DNA from: Chthoniobacteraceae bacterium | Lineage (GTDB): Bacteria > Verrucomicrobiota > Verrucomicrobiia > Chthoniobacterales > Chthoniobacteraceae | Length of the DNA: 64,000 nt | NCBI GenBank assembly: GCA_947476045.1 | Contig: CANJNZ010000010.1 | Coordinates: 18,374-82,373, forward strand | Direction: 5' to 3' | In this document: positions 35,634-44,810 of the stretch, piece after piece | Numbering within the stretch: position 1 is the first letter of the stretch | How the letters are laid out: each line of letters begins with the position of its first letter | Made by a program: the position numbers and the translations under genes | Notes under the pieces: model-generated | Databases searched by the model: none | Told to the model about the DNA's origin: nothing | Seen by the model: the letters and a program-made list of their open reading frames with translations, nothing else

Positions 35634-37790
35634 ATGTCATTAATCCTGGAGCCAAAAACAGTTTCGCCCGCATCCGGAAACAGGATGCGCAGAATCATTA
35701 AATACTTCATCATCGCGCTGGTGCCTTCGCTGTTGATAGCAGCGGGCTGGTATTATTTTTTTGGAAGCAAGCCGCGCGTTGTGATGTCTGTAGCCCTGAA
35801 GAGTGATGCTGGCAGAACCGCCTGCTGGTCGCTCGGACATGGCGAGGTGCTGTTGTTAACCGGGGATGATGCGAAGCTCTATGACCTCGCTGCGCGCGCC
35901 GAGAAGTGGAGTGTGAAACTTACTCCGAAACCAGTGCTGAACATGGAGTGGCGTGATGCGCTCAACGCCCGCTTTGCGAAGCTTCAGCAATGGGCGGACG
36001 CACTGGCCGCAAAACGAAACACGCTCACCACACCGCAGGCTACGCTGCAATTTAACAAGGAAGTCGCAAAGTATCAGGCGGAGCTTCAAGACACGCGTGC
36101 ATCCGCAGCAAACGCACTTTTACCAAGGCAGGCTCCCGCGCCAGCGGTGGCGGCGGCGGCTAAAACTTCCAGTGCGCCAGAACAAGTATTCGGGGGGGAC
36201 CGTTCAAAAATCGACAAGTTCAATACGCCGGCGAGGGCCGATTTGAAGTTATTGGAGGAGCGTCTCAAAAAACGCGCACCAAAGATCGCGGCAATCGCCG
36301 GCGGACTCGAAGCCAAACGGGCGGCGGCGAAAACAGATCTCCAGAAAATGGCGCTAAAGGATGAGGAGAGAAAGATGGCGGCACTGAATGCCGAACAGAA
36401 GGCGGACGAAGAGACGCTCGCCAAACTCGGGACTACCCCTCCCGAGCCCGAGCCCCAGATGCAAGCGGCACCTGTAGTTTCTGCGCACCAGGGTTTTTCT
36501 GCAACAACCATGGAGCGGAAGGTTGCGCTTCTCGGATCCGTTGTCTGGATCGTGGACGGCACTCACGCAGTTGCACTGGATCATGGCAGCGGGCAGGTGA
36601 AACAGGATGTGCCGCTCGCAGGAGTCGCTCAGAAGGTGCTTCGAGGAGATGCATGGCTCCATGTGGTGGCGCAAGCGGGCTCGGAGACTTGTCAAATTAC
36701 GAGACTGGCTGCGGATGGCGCACCGCAGTCTCTTTACATGAGCACGCGGGGGAGCGAGGGGGCATATCACGCGAATGCAACCGGTGGCACGGAAGCCGTT
36801 GTTGAGGCGTTGCGCGTTGAGTTTGGGGGCAACGGTGTGCGAGCGGACATCCGGTTGATCGAGCGCAAGCTGAAGGCGCGCGAACTTGTAAATCCAGATT
36901 CGGAGAAAAAGCTGACGCAGACCATCGCCGGTTCCGCAGGGAACTCGCAGGAAGAGGTGATGGCGATTTCCAAGCTGATGGCAAACGACGCTCAACGGCT
37001 CATGGGTGAGTCGAAGGAACTGGTGGATGACAGCACTTATGAAGTGACGCTGCGTAATCCATTCGAAGCTTCGGTTTCCGTATGGACGGGTCGTCTTCGC
37101 GGGCGCGTGCAGCTTATTTCCACACCGCATCTTCTTTTTGTTACGGCTGGAACGCAGTTGTTCGCTTTTACGCCTGACAACAAAAAAATCTGGGAAGCAA
37201 CTCTCGGCGCACCCATTCCGATTCGCGAAGGCAATTCGTATTCACAGGCGGATGATGGTCCATGGGTCGAAGCCGGTGCTCGGTTATTGCTAGCCGATGG
37301 CGCATTCCTCACTTCGTTCGACATTGCTAGCGGTCAGGTGCAATGGCGTCTGCCGAGTGTCGGCATTCGCAAACTTCAGATGGATGCGCAAGGGGGTATT
37401 TATATCGCGAGCGACAATCTTCCCACGGAATCGCTTTACTATGCGCATGATGCTGACTCGTCGCTGACAAATCCATCGGTGATGAAAGTCTCCGCCCAAG
37501 ATGGGAAAATTCTCTGGCAGGCTGACAAATTCGAGAATGTGTGGGCATCAGGCCAGGAAGTTTATGCCTACCGCGAACTGCACAACGCCGCCGACTTTCA
37601 GAACACGGTTTTCGATCGGAGCAAAGTTCCTGAGGGTCGCACGAAAATCTACAAGCTGTCGCCTTCGACCGGCAAGGTGAGATGGGAGTGGTTCCAAAAC
37701 CGTCTCCCTCGCACGGTGATTCCTGAGCAAAAAAACGTGGCCCTGCTTTTTGGTGACGAACTGCAGATCATCCACTCCCTCTCGTTTTGA
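35634..37790 (+). CDS. Membrane-anchored PQQ-like beta-propeller protein
   Basis: The 718-aa protein has one N-terminal membrane helix (IIKYFIIALVPSLLIAAGWYYFF). A long, Ala/Lys/Glu-rich helical region follows at about residues 115-280. The C-terminal half has repeated propeller-blade motifs with the pattern hydrophobic-D-x-x-x-G-x-x-x-W (for example SFDIASGQVQWRLPS, KVSAQDGKILWQAD, KLSPSTGKVRWEW), typical of PQQ-like/quinoprotein blades. No cofactor-binding residues could be confirmed. It may be a scaffold or sensor linked to the pseudopilin gene just upstream. Confidence 0.6.
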   Translation: MSLILEPKTVSPASGNRMRRIIKYFIIALVPSLLIAAGWYYFFGSKPRVVMSVALKSDAGRTACWSLGHGEVLLLTGDDAKLYDLAARAEKWSVKLTPKPVLNMEWRDALNARFAKLQQWADALAAKRNTLTTPQATLQFNKEVAKYQAELQDTRASAANALLPRQAPAPAVAAAAKTSSAPEQVFGGDRSKIDKFNTPARADLKLLEERLKKRAPKIAAIAGGLEAKRAAAKTDLQKMALKDEERKMAALNAEQKADEETLAKLGTTPPEPEPQMQAAPVVSAHQGFSATTMERKVALLGSVVWIVDGTHAVALDHGSGQVKQDVPLAGVAQKVLRGDAWLHVVAQAGSETCQITRLAADGAPQSLYMSTRGSEGAYHANATGGTEAVVEALRVEFGGNGVRADIRLIERKLKARELVNPDSEKKLTQTIAGSAGNSQEEVMAISKLMANDAQRLMGESKELVDDSTYEVTLRNPFEASVSVWTGRLRGRVQLISTPHLLFVTAGTQLFAFTPDNKKIWEATLGAPIPIREGNSYSQADDGPWVEAGARLLLADGAFLTSFDIASGQVQWRLPSVGIRKLQMDAQGGIYIASDNLPTESLYYAHDADSSLTNPSVMKVSAQDGKILWQADKFENVWASGQEVYAYRELHNAADFQNTVFDRSKVPEGRTKIYKLSPSTGKVRWEWFQNRLPRTVIPEQKNVALLFGDELQIIHSLSF

Positions 37791-37827
37791 TTAGCGATTG
37801 GAAGCAGTAAATGAATATGGCGTTTCC

Positions 37828-38682
37828 TTATCGCGAGACGTCACACTTGGTGAGTTTCACCATTTCATCCCATCCAATGCAGTCGCCGAGGATGTCCACG
37901 AGCAGACCTTTGCCGATACGGACTTCGCCGCCCTCCTTGCCGATGAGGACGAGGTAGGTGGCGTTTGCGATTTTATCTTCGCGGTAGCGCCAGTGGGTGA
38001 GGTTGAAATTACACTGCACCCAGCCGCTGGTGCCCACTGCGGAGAGATAAACAGAGAGCGTCTTCGCATCATTGGGATCAATCCGATAGCCCGCCAGCGT
38101 GCCGTGCGCGGCGATGCGGACGCCTTTGTAGGTTTTGTCGGCACGGATGCGGTCGGCGGCGTAGGCTTGCAGCAATGTCTCTGCAGCGACGATGCTCCCT
38201 GCCTCGGCGCGGGTGATTGGGACGTTTGCGTTTTGAAGGCGCTCGATAGCGCGTTTGACGGAGACAGCCTCGTCCAGCTTGCCCTCCATGGTGAGCTGCT
38301 TTTTGAATTCGACGAGTTTTGGAAGAGAGTCCGCGACGACGCCCGAAACAAGATCCTGCATCTTTGTGGAGATGGTCTGCTGGAGAGTGCGCAGGCCCTT
38401 TGGTTCGCTGACAAAGTTTTTTTCGGAAAGCGACATCTCGGCCTGCATGCGACTGCGCTCTGAACGGACAGCAAGTGCAGCATCAAGGTCGGCGGCTTTT
38501 TGAAACTGAAGTTGAAGATCGCCGAGAGCGGTTTCGTATTTTCCGAGCAGATCGCGGCGGACGGTGGCGATGCGGTCTTCCACTTTTTGTGCCTCGGCTT
38601 CGCCAACATTCGCAGCCGAGGGAGGTGCAATGTTTTGTGCGCAGGCTGTCGCCACTGCGAAAATGAGTAGGATGCGTTTCAT
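37828..38682 (-). CDS. Secreted protein with coiled-coil region and OB-like C-terminus
   Basis: The ATG at 38682 gives a signal peptide (MKRILLIFAVATACAQ). A coiled-coil segment follows (residues about 30-150, rich in Glu/Lys/Leu heptads), with KLDEAVSVKRAIERL. The last 100 residues (GVRIAAHGTLAGY, later NATYLVLIGKEGGEVRI) resemble an OB-fold or tRNA-anti-like domain seen in other secreted proteins of this phylum. Function unknown. The stop is 37 bases from the stop of the convergent PQQ-like gene. Confidence 0.55.
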   Translation of the reverse strand: MKRILLIFAVATACAQNIAPPSAANVGEAEAQKVEDRIATVRRDLLGKYETALGDLQLQFQKAADLDAALAVRSERSRMQAEMSLSEKNFVSEPKGLRTLQQTISTKMQDLVSGVVADSLPKLVEFKKQLTMEGKLDEAVSVKRAIERLQNANVPITRAEAGSIVAAETLLQAYAADRIRADKTYKGVRIAAHGTLAGYRIDPNDAKTLSVYLSAVGTSGWVQCNFNLTHWRYREDKIANATYLVLIGKEGGEVRIGKGLLVDILGDCIGWDEMVKLTKCDVSR

Positions 38683-38733
38683 CGGCGCGCGAAATAGAGA
38701 CGGCAGGGTGAAGGAAGGCAAGGCTGGGGCACT

Positions 38734-39102
38734 CTACTTCTTCTTGTCGGCGATACGGGCAAAGCCGTCTTTGAATCCGCTTATAAAACCTCTCTGCCAC
38801 TTTTCACCGTGTCCGGGATCGGCCCCGGCTGCATCAAGTGCAAGCACGCCCAGTTCATCTTCCGTGGGTAGTTTAGGGCGCGCCTTGGGGTGCGCCGGAT
38901 CGTGAGCCTTGGCGGCGGCTTCCCCTGCGACTTCGCCTGCATCATATCCGGTTTCAAACGGTTTTGTCTCCACTGCCGGAGGCACATTGCGGGGCGTCTC
39001 GATGTCTGAGACGGTCTCGGTTTTTTTTATTGCCGGCGGTGGTTTTGGTTTATCGCACGCGATGAGCAGTGCGGGCAGGATGAGGATGGCGATGTGCTTC
39101 AT
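38734..39102 (-). CDS. Small lipoprotein
   Basis: The 122-aa product has a lipoprotein signal peptide with a lipobox (MKHIAILILPALLIAC), so Cys16 would be lipidated. A Pro/Lys-rich linker follows, then a C-terminal region (TEDELGVLALDAAG, KWQRGFISGFKDGFARI). No family recognised. Its start overlaps the GYF-domain gene stop by four bases (ATGA). Confidence 0.6.
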   Translation of the reverse strand: MKHIAILILPALLIACDKPKPPPAIKKTETVSDIETPRNVPPAVETKPFETGYDAGEVAGEAAAKAHDPAHPKARPKLPTEDELGVLALDAAGADPGHGEKWQRGFISGFKDGFARIADKKK

Positions 39103-39635
39103 GGTTTTTCCTCCCGTTGTGCCGGCATCCAGAGCCCGCGATCCTCGTCATAGCGTAGGCGGACGCGCCATGAAGTATGTGCGCGGGATTTCAAAAGTGT
39201 GCCGCCGAGCACGACAACAGCGCCTTCGTGATCGTGGAGAGTGATCTGTGCACTGTTCATATCATCGAACGTGACGCTCTCGCCACTTGCGAGCTGCGCG
39301 CGCACCAGACCGCGCGCACGCCACCATGCGGATTCTTCGTTGAATTCACCGCTCGTAAGTTCCTTCCAGCCTTCAGCGGTCACGCCGCCGAAAAGCCACA
39401 CGAAAAGCGCGATCGAGGCGGCAATCCCGAACACGACTCCCCAAATGATGACGCGATTACGGCGCTGCCTTCGCTCCACGATGTCAGTGACCGGCTGCCA
39501 CTGCTCCATTCCCTCGCGCCAATAGAGTGTGTCGTCGTCAATGTAGCCGCACTTGTGCAGGTGGTTGACCTGCTGCGACGTGTAAGGCCCGCGTTGTTCG
39601 CCTTGGTGGTGGATGTGAAAAACTTCAGCCTGCAT
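39099..39635 (-). CDS. GYF_2-domain membrane protein
   Basis: The N-terminal 50 residues fit a GYF_2 domain (HHQGEQRGPYTSQQVNHL and LYWREGMEQWQPV), a short tryptophan-containing module. A single membrane helix follows (VIIWGVVFGIAASIALFVWLF), then a periplasmic domain of about 90 residues of unknown fold. The ATG at 39635 (MQAEVFHIHH) is preferred to one six codons upstream. It is translationally coupled to the lipoprotein gene. Confidence 0.7.
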   Translation of the reverse strand: MQAEVFHIHHQGEQRGPYTSQQVNHLHKCGYIDDDTLYWREGMEQWQPVTDIVERRQRRNRVIIWGVVFGIAASIALFVWLFGGVTAEGWKELTSGEFNEESAWWRARGLVRAQLASGESVTFDDMNSAQITLHDHEGAVVVLGGTLLKSRAHTSWRVRLRYDEDRGLWMPAQREEKP

Positions 39636-39725
39636 GGAGATGTCTCCGCCCACAAATGAGCGTGCGCATGTGTGATAAGCAGAAGATGCGGGTGTCTGAT
39701 AATCAAAAATTGCCAGTCGCGTCGA

Positions 39726-42700
39726 TTACACTTCCGCAGCCTGCATTTTTGAATCAGCGATCCGTGTTCCAGTTTCGCCGGCAGGTTTTTTCGCGCTACG
39801 GTCGCGGGCGATGAGCATGTAGATGGCAGGGAGCACAAAAAGGGTAAAGAGTGTGCCGATAATCATGCCGGAAACGAGCATGATGCCGATGCTGTTGCGA
39901 GAGCCTGCGCCGGGGCCGTTGGCGAGGACGAGCGGGAAGTGACCCGCGACGGTTGCACAGGAGGTCATGAGGATGGGACGAAGGCGCGTGCCTGCGGCTT
40001 CGATGACGGCTTGCAGTTTTGCCATGCCGGATTCCTGCAACGAATTGGCGAACTCGACGATGAGGATCCCGTTTTTCGCCACCAGCCCGACGAGGGTGAT
40101 GAGCCCGACCTGACTGTAGATGTTTAGCGTCGTGAAACCGAGGAAGCTGAAGAGCAACGAGCCCGTCAAAGCGAGTGGCACGGAGCCGAGCAGAATGATG
40201 AAAGGATCACGGAAGCTCTCAAATTGCGCAGCAAGGACGAGGAAAATGAGCACGAGAGAGAGCAGTAGCGTTGTGCTGAGTTTATTGCCTTCGGTGCGGA
40301 GTTGTCGCGCCTCACCGGCGTAATCGATCGAGTAGCCCTTCGGCAGAATCTTTGCAGCCTCGGTTTCGAGCACTTTGAGAGCTTGGTCGAGCGTGACTCC
40401 GGGAGGAATCGCGCCTTGGATTTTGGCGGAGTTTAGTTGCTGAAAGCGGTTCAATGTTCGCGGTTCACTGCTGTCTTTGAGTGTCGCAAAGGTTGAGAGT
40501 TGCACGAGTTTTCCGCCGGGTCCTGTCACGTAGAAGTCCTTGAGTTGTTCGGGGTTCAATCGCTCGGTGCGCTTTACCTGCGGGATGACTTTGTAGCTGC
40601 GGCCCTGGATGCTGAAGCGGTTCACGAAATTGCCGCCGAGCATGGTGCCGAGGTCTGCGCCAACCTGCTGGAGATTGACGCCGAGCGACGCGACTTTATC
40701 GCGATCAAATACGATTTCGGCCTGCGGCATGTCGTATTTCAAATCGCTGTCTGCGAACATGAAGATGCCGCTTTGAAAAGCTTTTCCGACAAGTTGATTG
40801 GCAAGCGCGAGAAGTTCACGAGGCTCTGCGGTTGAAGCGATCACAAACTCCACGGGAAATTGTCCGCCGCCCGGTAGCGGTGCGGGCGTGGTCGCGATGA
40901 CGCGCACGCCGGGAACTGAGCCAAGTTTTCCGAATGCCTCCGGGAGCATTTGTTCCGCCGTTCGCTTTCGCTGGCTCCACGGTTTCAGGCCCATTCCCGA
41001 AAAACCGCCGAATGGCTGCGTGAGTTGGAATGTGTGGCGAGTTTCCGGGAATGACATGAACACCTCGTTGACCTTTTCTGTGTAGAGGGTCGTTTGCTCG
41101 ATGGTTGAGTTTGGCGAAGCCTGCACGATTCCGAGGATCACGCCTTGATCCTCCTTGGGTGCGAGTTCGCTCGGAGTAAAAATGAAAAATGGAACACCGA
41201 GAAGAATCACAATCACGGCAAGGGTGAGGGTGACGGGGCGCCACTTGAGCGAGTTGTTGAGCGAACGCACGTAGCGATTGCGGAGCGCATCGAAACGGTG
41301 GTTTACCCATCTCGCGAAACCCTTATGCGAATCGCCTTCGCGCAGGAGCTTTGAGGACATCATGGGTGAAAGCGTGAGCGCCACGATGCCGGAGACGATC
41401 ACCGCCCCTGCGAGCGTAAATGCGAATTCACGGAAGAGTGTCCCGGTCAGGCCGCCCTGCACGCCGATGGGCGCATAGACGGCGGCGAGCGTGATCGTCA
41501 TCGCGATGATCGGGCTGACCAATTCGCGTGCGCCCTTCATAGCGGCATTAAAAGCTGAGAGACCTTCGTGCAAATGCCGTTCCACATTTTCCACGACGAC
41601 AATCGCATCATCCACAACGAGTCCGACAGAAAGCACGATGGCGAGCAGCGTGAGGAGATTCAGCGTGAAACCGAAAGCGAGCATGATGAATGCAGCACCG
41701 ATGAGTGAAATCGGGATCGCGACGATCGGGATGAGCACGGAACGCCACGAGCCGAGAAAAAGGAAAATCACCACGACGACAATTCCGAGTGTTTCGGTGA
41801 GAGTTTTCAGCACTTCCTGCAATGCATCCTGGATGTATTTCGTGGCATCGTAGGGCACACCGACGAGCATTCCAGCAGGCACCTGCCGCTCGATTTCTGG
41901 AATCTCAGCGCGCACGGCTTTGATGACGTCGAGCGCATTGGCGGTGGGTAGGACCCAAATTCCCATGAACGTCGCTTTCTTTCCGGAAAAGCGCACGTCG
42001 GTGTCGTAGTCTTCCGCGCCGAGATCGACTTCAGCGACATCCTTGAGGCGGATGATTGTTCCGCCCTGTTCCCGGATCGCCAATTCCCGGAACTCGTCGG
42101 CGTTCCGTAAATCGGTATTGGCGATGAGATTGATCGAAGTCATCGCACCTTTCGTCATGCCGACGGCGGAGAGGTAATTGTTCGCCGCCAGCGCCTGCCG
42201 CACCTGACTCGCTGAGATATTGAGCGCGGCCATGCGGTCGGGCTTGAGCCATATGCGCATGGCAAAGGTGCGGGCGCCGAGAATGTCTGCCTTTTGCACA
42301 CCGCTCACCGCCGTCAATTTGGGCTGCACGACCCGTGTGAGATAATCGGTGACCTGGTTGGGTGTGAGGTCTTTCGACGAAAACGAAATATACATCTGTG
42401 CGAACTGGGTGTCGCTTAGAGTGAGTTCGATGATCGGCGCTTCGGCCTCGGCGGGCAGGTCATTGCGCACTTGCGCCACCTTTGCCTGAACCTGTGTAAG
42501 CGCGGCGGTTGTGTCGTAGTTGAGCTTGAGGTGAACCGTGATGATGCTCAGTCCCTGCGCGCTTTGTGATTCGATGTAATCAATCCCGTCTGCGCTCGCG
42601 ATGGCGCGCTCCAGCGGTGTCGTGACAAAGCCACGGACAAGGTCTGCGCTCGCGCCGATGTAGCGCGTCTTGACGTTTACAACTGCGATGTCGCTGCGCG

Positions 42701-42812
42701 GATACTGGCGGACATTGAGCGAGCGGATGGACTGCAATCCTGCGAGCAGGATGATGAGACTTACCACGCTGGCGAAGACCGGTCGCCGTATGAAAAAATC
42801 GGTGAATTTCAT
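39726..42812 (-). CDS. RND efflux pump inner-membrane subunit (HAE1 family)
   Basis: The 1,028-aa protein has the AcrB/MexB architecture: helix 1 (RRPVFASVVSLIILLAG), a large porter domain, helices 2-6 with VGLVVDDAIVVVENVERHL (conserved Asp pair for proton transfer), a second porter domain and helices 8-12 (LVGLVAKNGILIVEFAN, SGMIIGTLFTLFVLPAIYML). It exports hydrophobic compounds or drugs. It is encoded 15 bases downstream of its adaptor. No outer-membrane factor gene is nearby. Confidence 0.93.
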   Translation of the reverse strand: MKFTDFFIRRPVFASVVSLIILLAGLQSIRSLNVRQYPRSDIAVVNVKTRYIGASADLVRGFVTTPLERAIASADGIDYIESQSAQGLSIITVHLKLNYDTTAALTQVQAKVAQVRNDLPAEAEAPIIELTLSDTQFAQMYISFSSKDLTPNQVTDYLTRVVQPKLTAVSGVQKADILGARTFAMRIWLKPDRMAALNISASQVRQALAANNYLSAVGMTKGAMTSINLIANTDLRNADEFRELAIREQGGTIIRLKDVAEVDLGAEDYDTDVRFSGKKATFMGIWVLPTANALDVIKAVRAEIPEIERQVPAGMLVGVPYDATKYIQDALQEVLKTLTETLGIVVVVIFLFLGSWRSVLIPIVAIPISLIGAAFIMLAFGFTLNLLTLLAIVLSVGLVVDDAIVVVENVERHLHEGLSAFNAAMKGARELVSPIIAMTITLAAVYAPIGVQGGLTGTLFREFAFTLAGAVIVSGIVALTLSPMMSSKLLREGDSHKGFARWVNHRFDALRNRYVRSLNNSLKWRPVTLTLAVIVILLGVPFFIFTPSELAPKEDQGVILGIVQASPNSTIEQTTLYTEKVNEVFMSFPETRHTFQLTQPFGGFSGMGLKPWSQRKRTAEQMLPEAFGKLGSVPGVRVIATTPAPLPGGGQFPVEFVIASTAEPRELLALANQLVGKAFQSGIFMFADSDLKYDMPQAEIVFDRDKVASLGVNLQQVGADLGTMLGGNFVNRFSIQGRSYKVIPQVKRTERLNPEQLKDFYVTGPGGKLVQLSTFATLKDSSEPRTLNRFQQLNSAKIQGAIPPGVTLDQALKVLETEAAKILPKGYSIDYAGEARQLRTEGNKLSTTLLLSLVLIFLVLAAQFESFRDPFIILLGSVPLALTGSLLFSFLGFTTLNIYSQVGLITLVGLVAKNGILIVEFANSLQESGMAKLQAVIEAAGTRLRPILMTSCATVAGHFPLVLANGPGAGSRNSIGIMLVSGMIIGTLFTLFVLPAIYMLIARDRSAKKPAGETGTRIADSKMQAAEV

Positions 42813-42827
42813 GAACCTGCCGGCTGC

Positions 42828-43955
42828 TTAGGAATTTGGGGGATTTGGATGCGCCTCGTTGCCCGGTTGGAGACTGTTGTCCACTTTTACCGGTGCGCCG
42901 GTGCGCAACTTAAAGACGCCCGACGATACGACTTCATCGCCGTCCTTGAGTCCCGATACGATGGAAACCTGGTCGCCGCGCTTTGCTCCGATTTGAACCG
43001 TTTGCTGCTCGGCGAACTTCATCGCACTTCCATCGGGCCCGTTTTTTTCGCGGACGACATAGACCGAGTCGCCGTAGGGTGCGTATGAAATCGATGAGGA
43101 TGGAATGGCGAGAACGCCGGTGCTCTCGGGAAGCAGGACTTCGACATCAGCGAACATGCCGGGGCGCAGTTTATGTTCGGTGTTTTTGACAGTGCCCTGA
43201 ATTAGAATGTTGCGCGTATTGGGATCCACGAGGGAATCAACCGCGGTGATTTCGCCTTCAAATTTTCCTTCAGCCAGACCGTTTACTGCGATTACTAGTT
43301 TCTTGCCGGTGGCGAGTGCGCTGAAGTTTTGTTGGGGCACGGAAAACTCGATAAAAATCGGATCCAGCGATTGCAGGGGCACGATGGCGGCACCTGGATT
43401 GACGAATTGTCCGAGGCTGATTTGACGGATGCCGACTAGGCCATCGAACGGTGCCGTCAGCCGCTTTCTCGCAACGAGCGCCTTCATTTCCTCCACGGAA
43501 GCCTGCATCTGCATCAACTGGCTTTGTGCGGTGTCCAGGTCGGATTCCGAAATTGCTTTCTTCGTGATGAGGTCGCGCTTTCGCTCGAAATCCGTCTTCG
43601 CAAAATTCAGCCGCACCTCCGCCGAGCGCAACTGTGCCTCCTCCTGTTGGGTATCGAGTTTCACCAAAAGGTCGCCCTTTTTTACCTCAGTGCCAGACTC
43701 GAACGCGATCTGCGAAACAATCCCCGCCAGGTCGGTGCTGACCGTTACTCCATGAACCGCCTTGAGTGATCCCACGGCACTCAGCACGGGTTGCCATGCC
43801 TGGGCTTTGACCACGACGGTGGTCACAACCGTCGGAGGTGGCGCAAACTTCCCGCCGGCTGCCATTGCCTTCCGGACTTGAGCATATTTCCAATACCCAA
43901 TTATCGCGATAACCATGAACGCGAGGGTCAACATTTGGAGCATTCGTTTCCGCAT
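42828..43955 (-). CDS. RND efflux periplasmic adaptor
   Basis: The 375-aa adaptor has an N-terminal membrane anchor (MLQMLTLAFMVIAIIGYW), lipoyl halves (ESGTEVKKGDLLVKLDTQQE and RLTAPFDGLVGIRQISLGQFV), a coiled-coil hairpin between them and a beta-barrel domain (RNILIQGTVKNTEHKLRPGMF). It bridges the pump to an outer-membrane duct. The operon order is adaptor then pump, which is standard. Confidence 0.92.
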   Translation of the reverse strand: MRKRMLQMLTLAFMVIAIIGYWKYAQVRKAMAAGGKFAPPPTVVTTVVVKAQAWQPVLSAVGSLKAVHGVTVSTDLAGIVSQIAFESGTEVKKGDLLVKLDTQQEEAQLRSAEVRLNFAKTDFERKRDLITKKAISESDLDTAQSQLMQMQASVEEMKALVARKRLTAPFDGLVGIRQISLGQFVNPGAAIVPLQSLDPIFIEFSVPQQNFSALATGKKLVIAVNGLAEGKFEGEITAVDSLVDPNTRNILIQGTVKNTEHKLRPGMFADVEVLLPESTGVLAIPSSSISYAPYGDSVYVVREKNGPDGSAMKFAEQQTVQIGAKRGDQVSIVSGLKDGDEVVSSGVFKLRTGAPVKVDNSLQPGNEAHPNPPNS

Positions 43956-44044
43956 AAGAAGGTGTAGGATTCAGTGTGTAGTTGCAGCGATTACTTTGGT
44001 ATGGTTGGTGTTCCAGCCAATCGCCCAAACTACCACAGGGGAAC

Positions 44045-44128
44045 TACCGACGGAGGGGCTCGAACCCACACACCCGTGAGGATACCAGATTTTGAGTCTA
44101 GCGCGTCTGCCAATTCCGCCACGTCGGC
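44045..44128 (-). tRNA. tRNA-Leu (anticodon CAA)
   Basis: The minus strand folds as a class II tRNA of 84 bases. The acceptor stem is GCCGACG with CGTCGGT (first pair G-U). The D arm begins GCGGAATTGGCAG, the anticodon stem is CTAGA with TCTGG, and the loop CTCAAAA gives anticodon CAA. A long variable arm and a GTTCGAG T-loop follow. The T stem has one mismatch. The discriminator base is A and CCA is not encoded. It lies between the RND operon and the floA operon. Confidence 0.9.
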
Positions 44129-44189
44129 TTTGTGAAGGGCGCAAAGTAAGGAGGCCGCGCGGTTCTTGGCAAGCGCGGAAGACGAGGAG

Positions 44190-44807
44190 TTATTCCGCGA
44201 GCGATTTTGGCGGACCGAGAATTTCGCGGGCGAGAAGTGCAGCGCGGAGATTTTGCGGTGAACTCAGCATTGTGCGCAGAGCGGCGTTCAGTGTGTTTTG
44301 CGGGCGGTCGAGTGTGAGTGCAGCGGCTATTGGCGCTGGCGATTGTTCGGCTTGTGGGACATCCACGCCTTTGGCCATTGTCGCAAATTGAGTGGCTACT
44401 TGCTCGATGGCTGAGGCTGGTTCCTCCAAGCGACCTGGGTCCTGACTTTCGAGCGGAAGCGGCTCGGCTACACCGGGCTTTTTCTGTTTGGGTGGGCGCG
44501 GCTGCTGCGTTGCCCGTTTAACAACTTGAGTGGGCGCTGTAACTGGACGCGATGCGGGTTGAACACGTTCGGGCTTTTTCTGCGCTGGCGCGGGCACGCC
44601 GAGATTTTCGAGAAAGCGACGCAAGCGCTCCTGTTCGGATTCGCTTGTGCTGTCGGGCCGCACTGGAGGGCGCGTGGGCGGCGCGGAAGAGCGGTCCGAC
44701 TCTTCCTGCTTTTTCTTCCGCATTTCGTTCCAGTGCCCGATGGCACCGACGATCAGCGCGATGATAACGAAGATCGCATTCCCCTCGCTAGCCGCCAGCA
44801 CGCTCAT
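44190..44807 (-). CDS. Membrane-anchored proline-rich partner of floA
   Basis: The 205-aa protein has an N-terminal helix (IFVIIALIVGAIGHW) followed by a basic, Pro/Gln/Lys-rich disordered region and a C-terminal helical part (NAALRTMLSSPQNLRAALLAREILG). No enzymatic domain was seen. It starts three bases after the floA stop, so the two are co-expressed. It may act as a membrane-associated partner of the flotillin. Confidence 0.6.
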   Translation of the reverse strand: MSVLAASEGNAIFVIIALIVGAIGHWNEMRKKKQEESDRSSAPPTRPPVRPDSTSESEQERLRRFLENLGVPAPAQKKPERVQPASRPVTAPTQVVKRATQQPRPPKQKKPGVAEPLPLESQDPGRLEEPASAIEQVATQFATMAKGVDVPQAEQSPAPIAAALTLDRPQNTLNAALRTMLSSPQNLRAALLAREILGPPKSLAE

Positions 44808-44810
44808 GGT

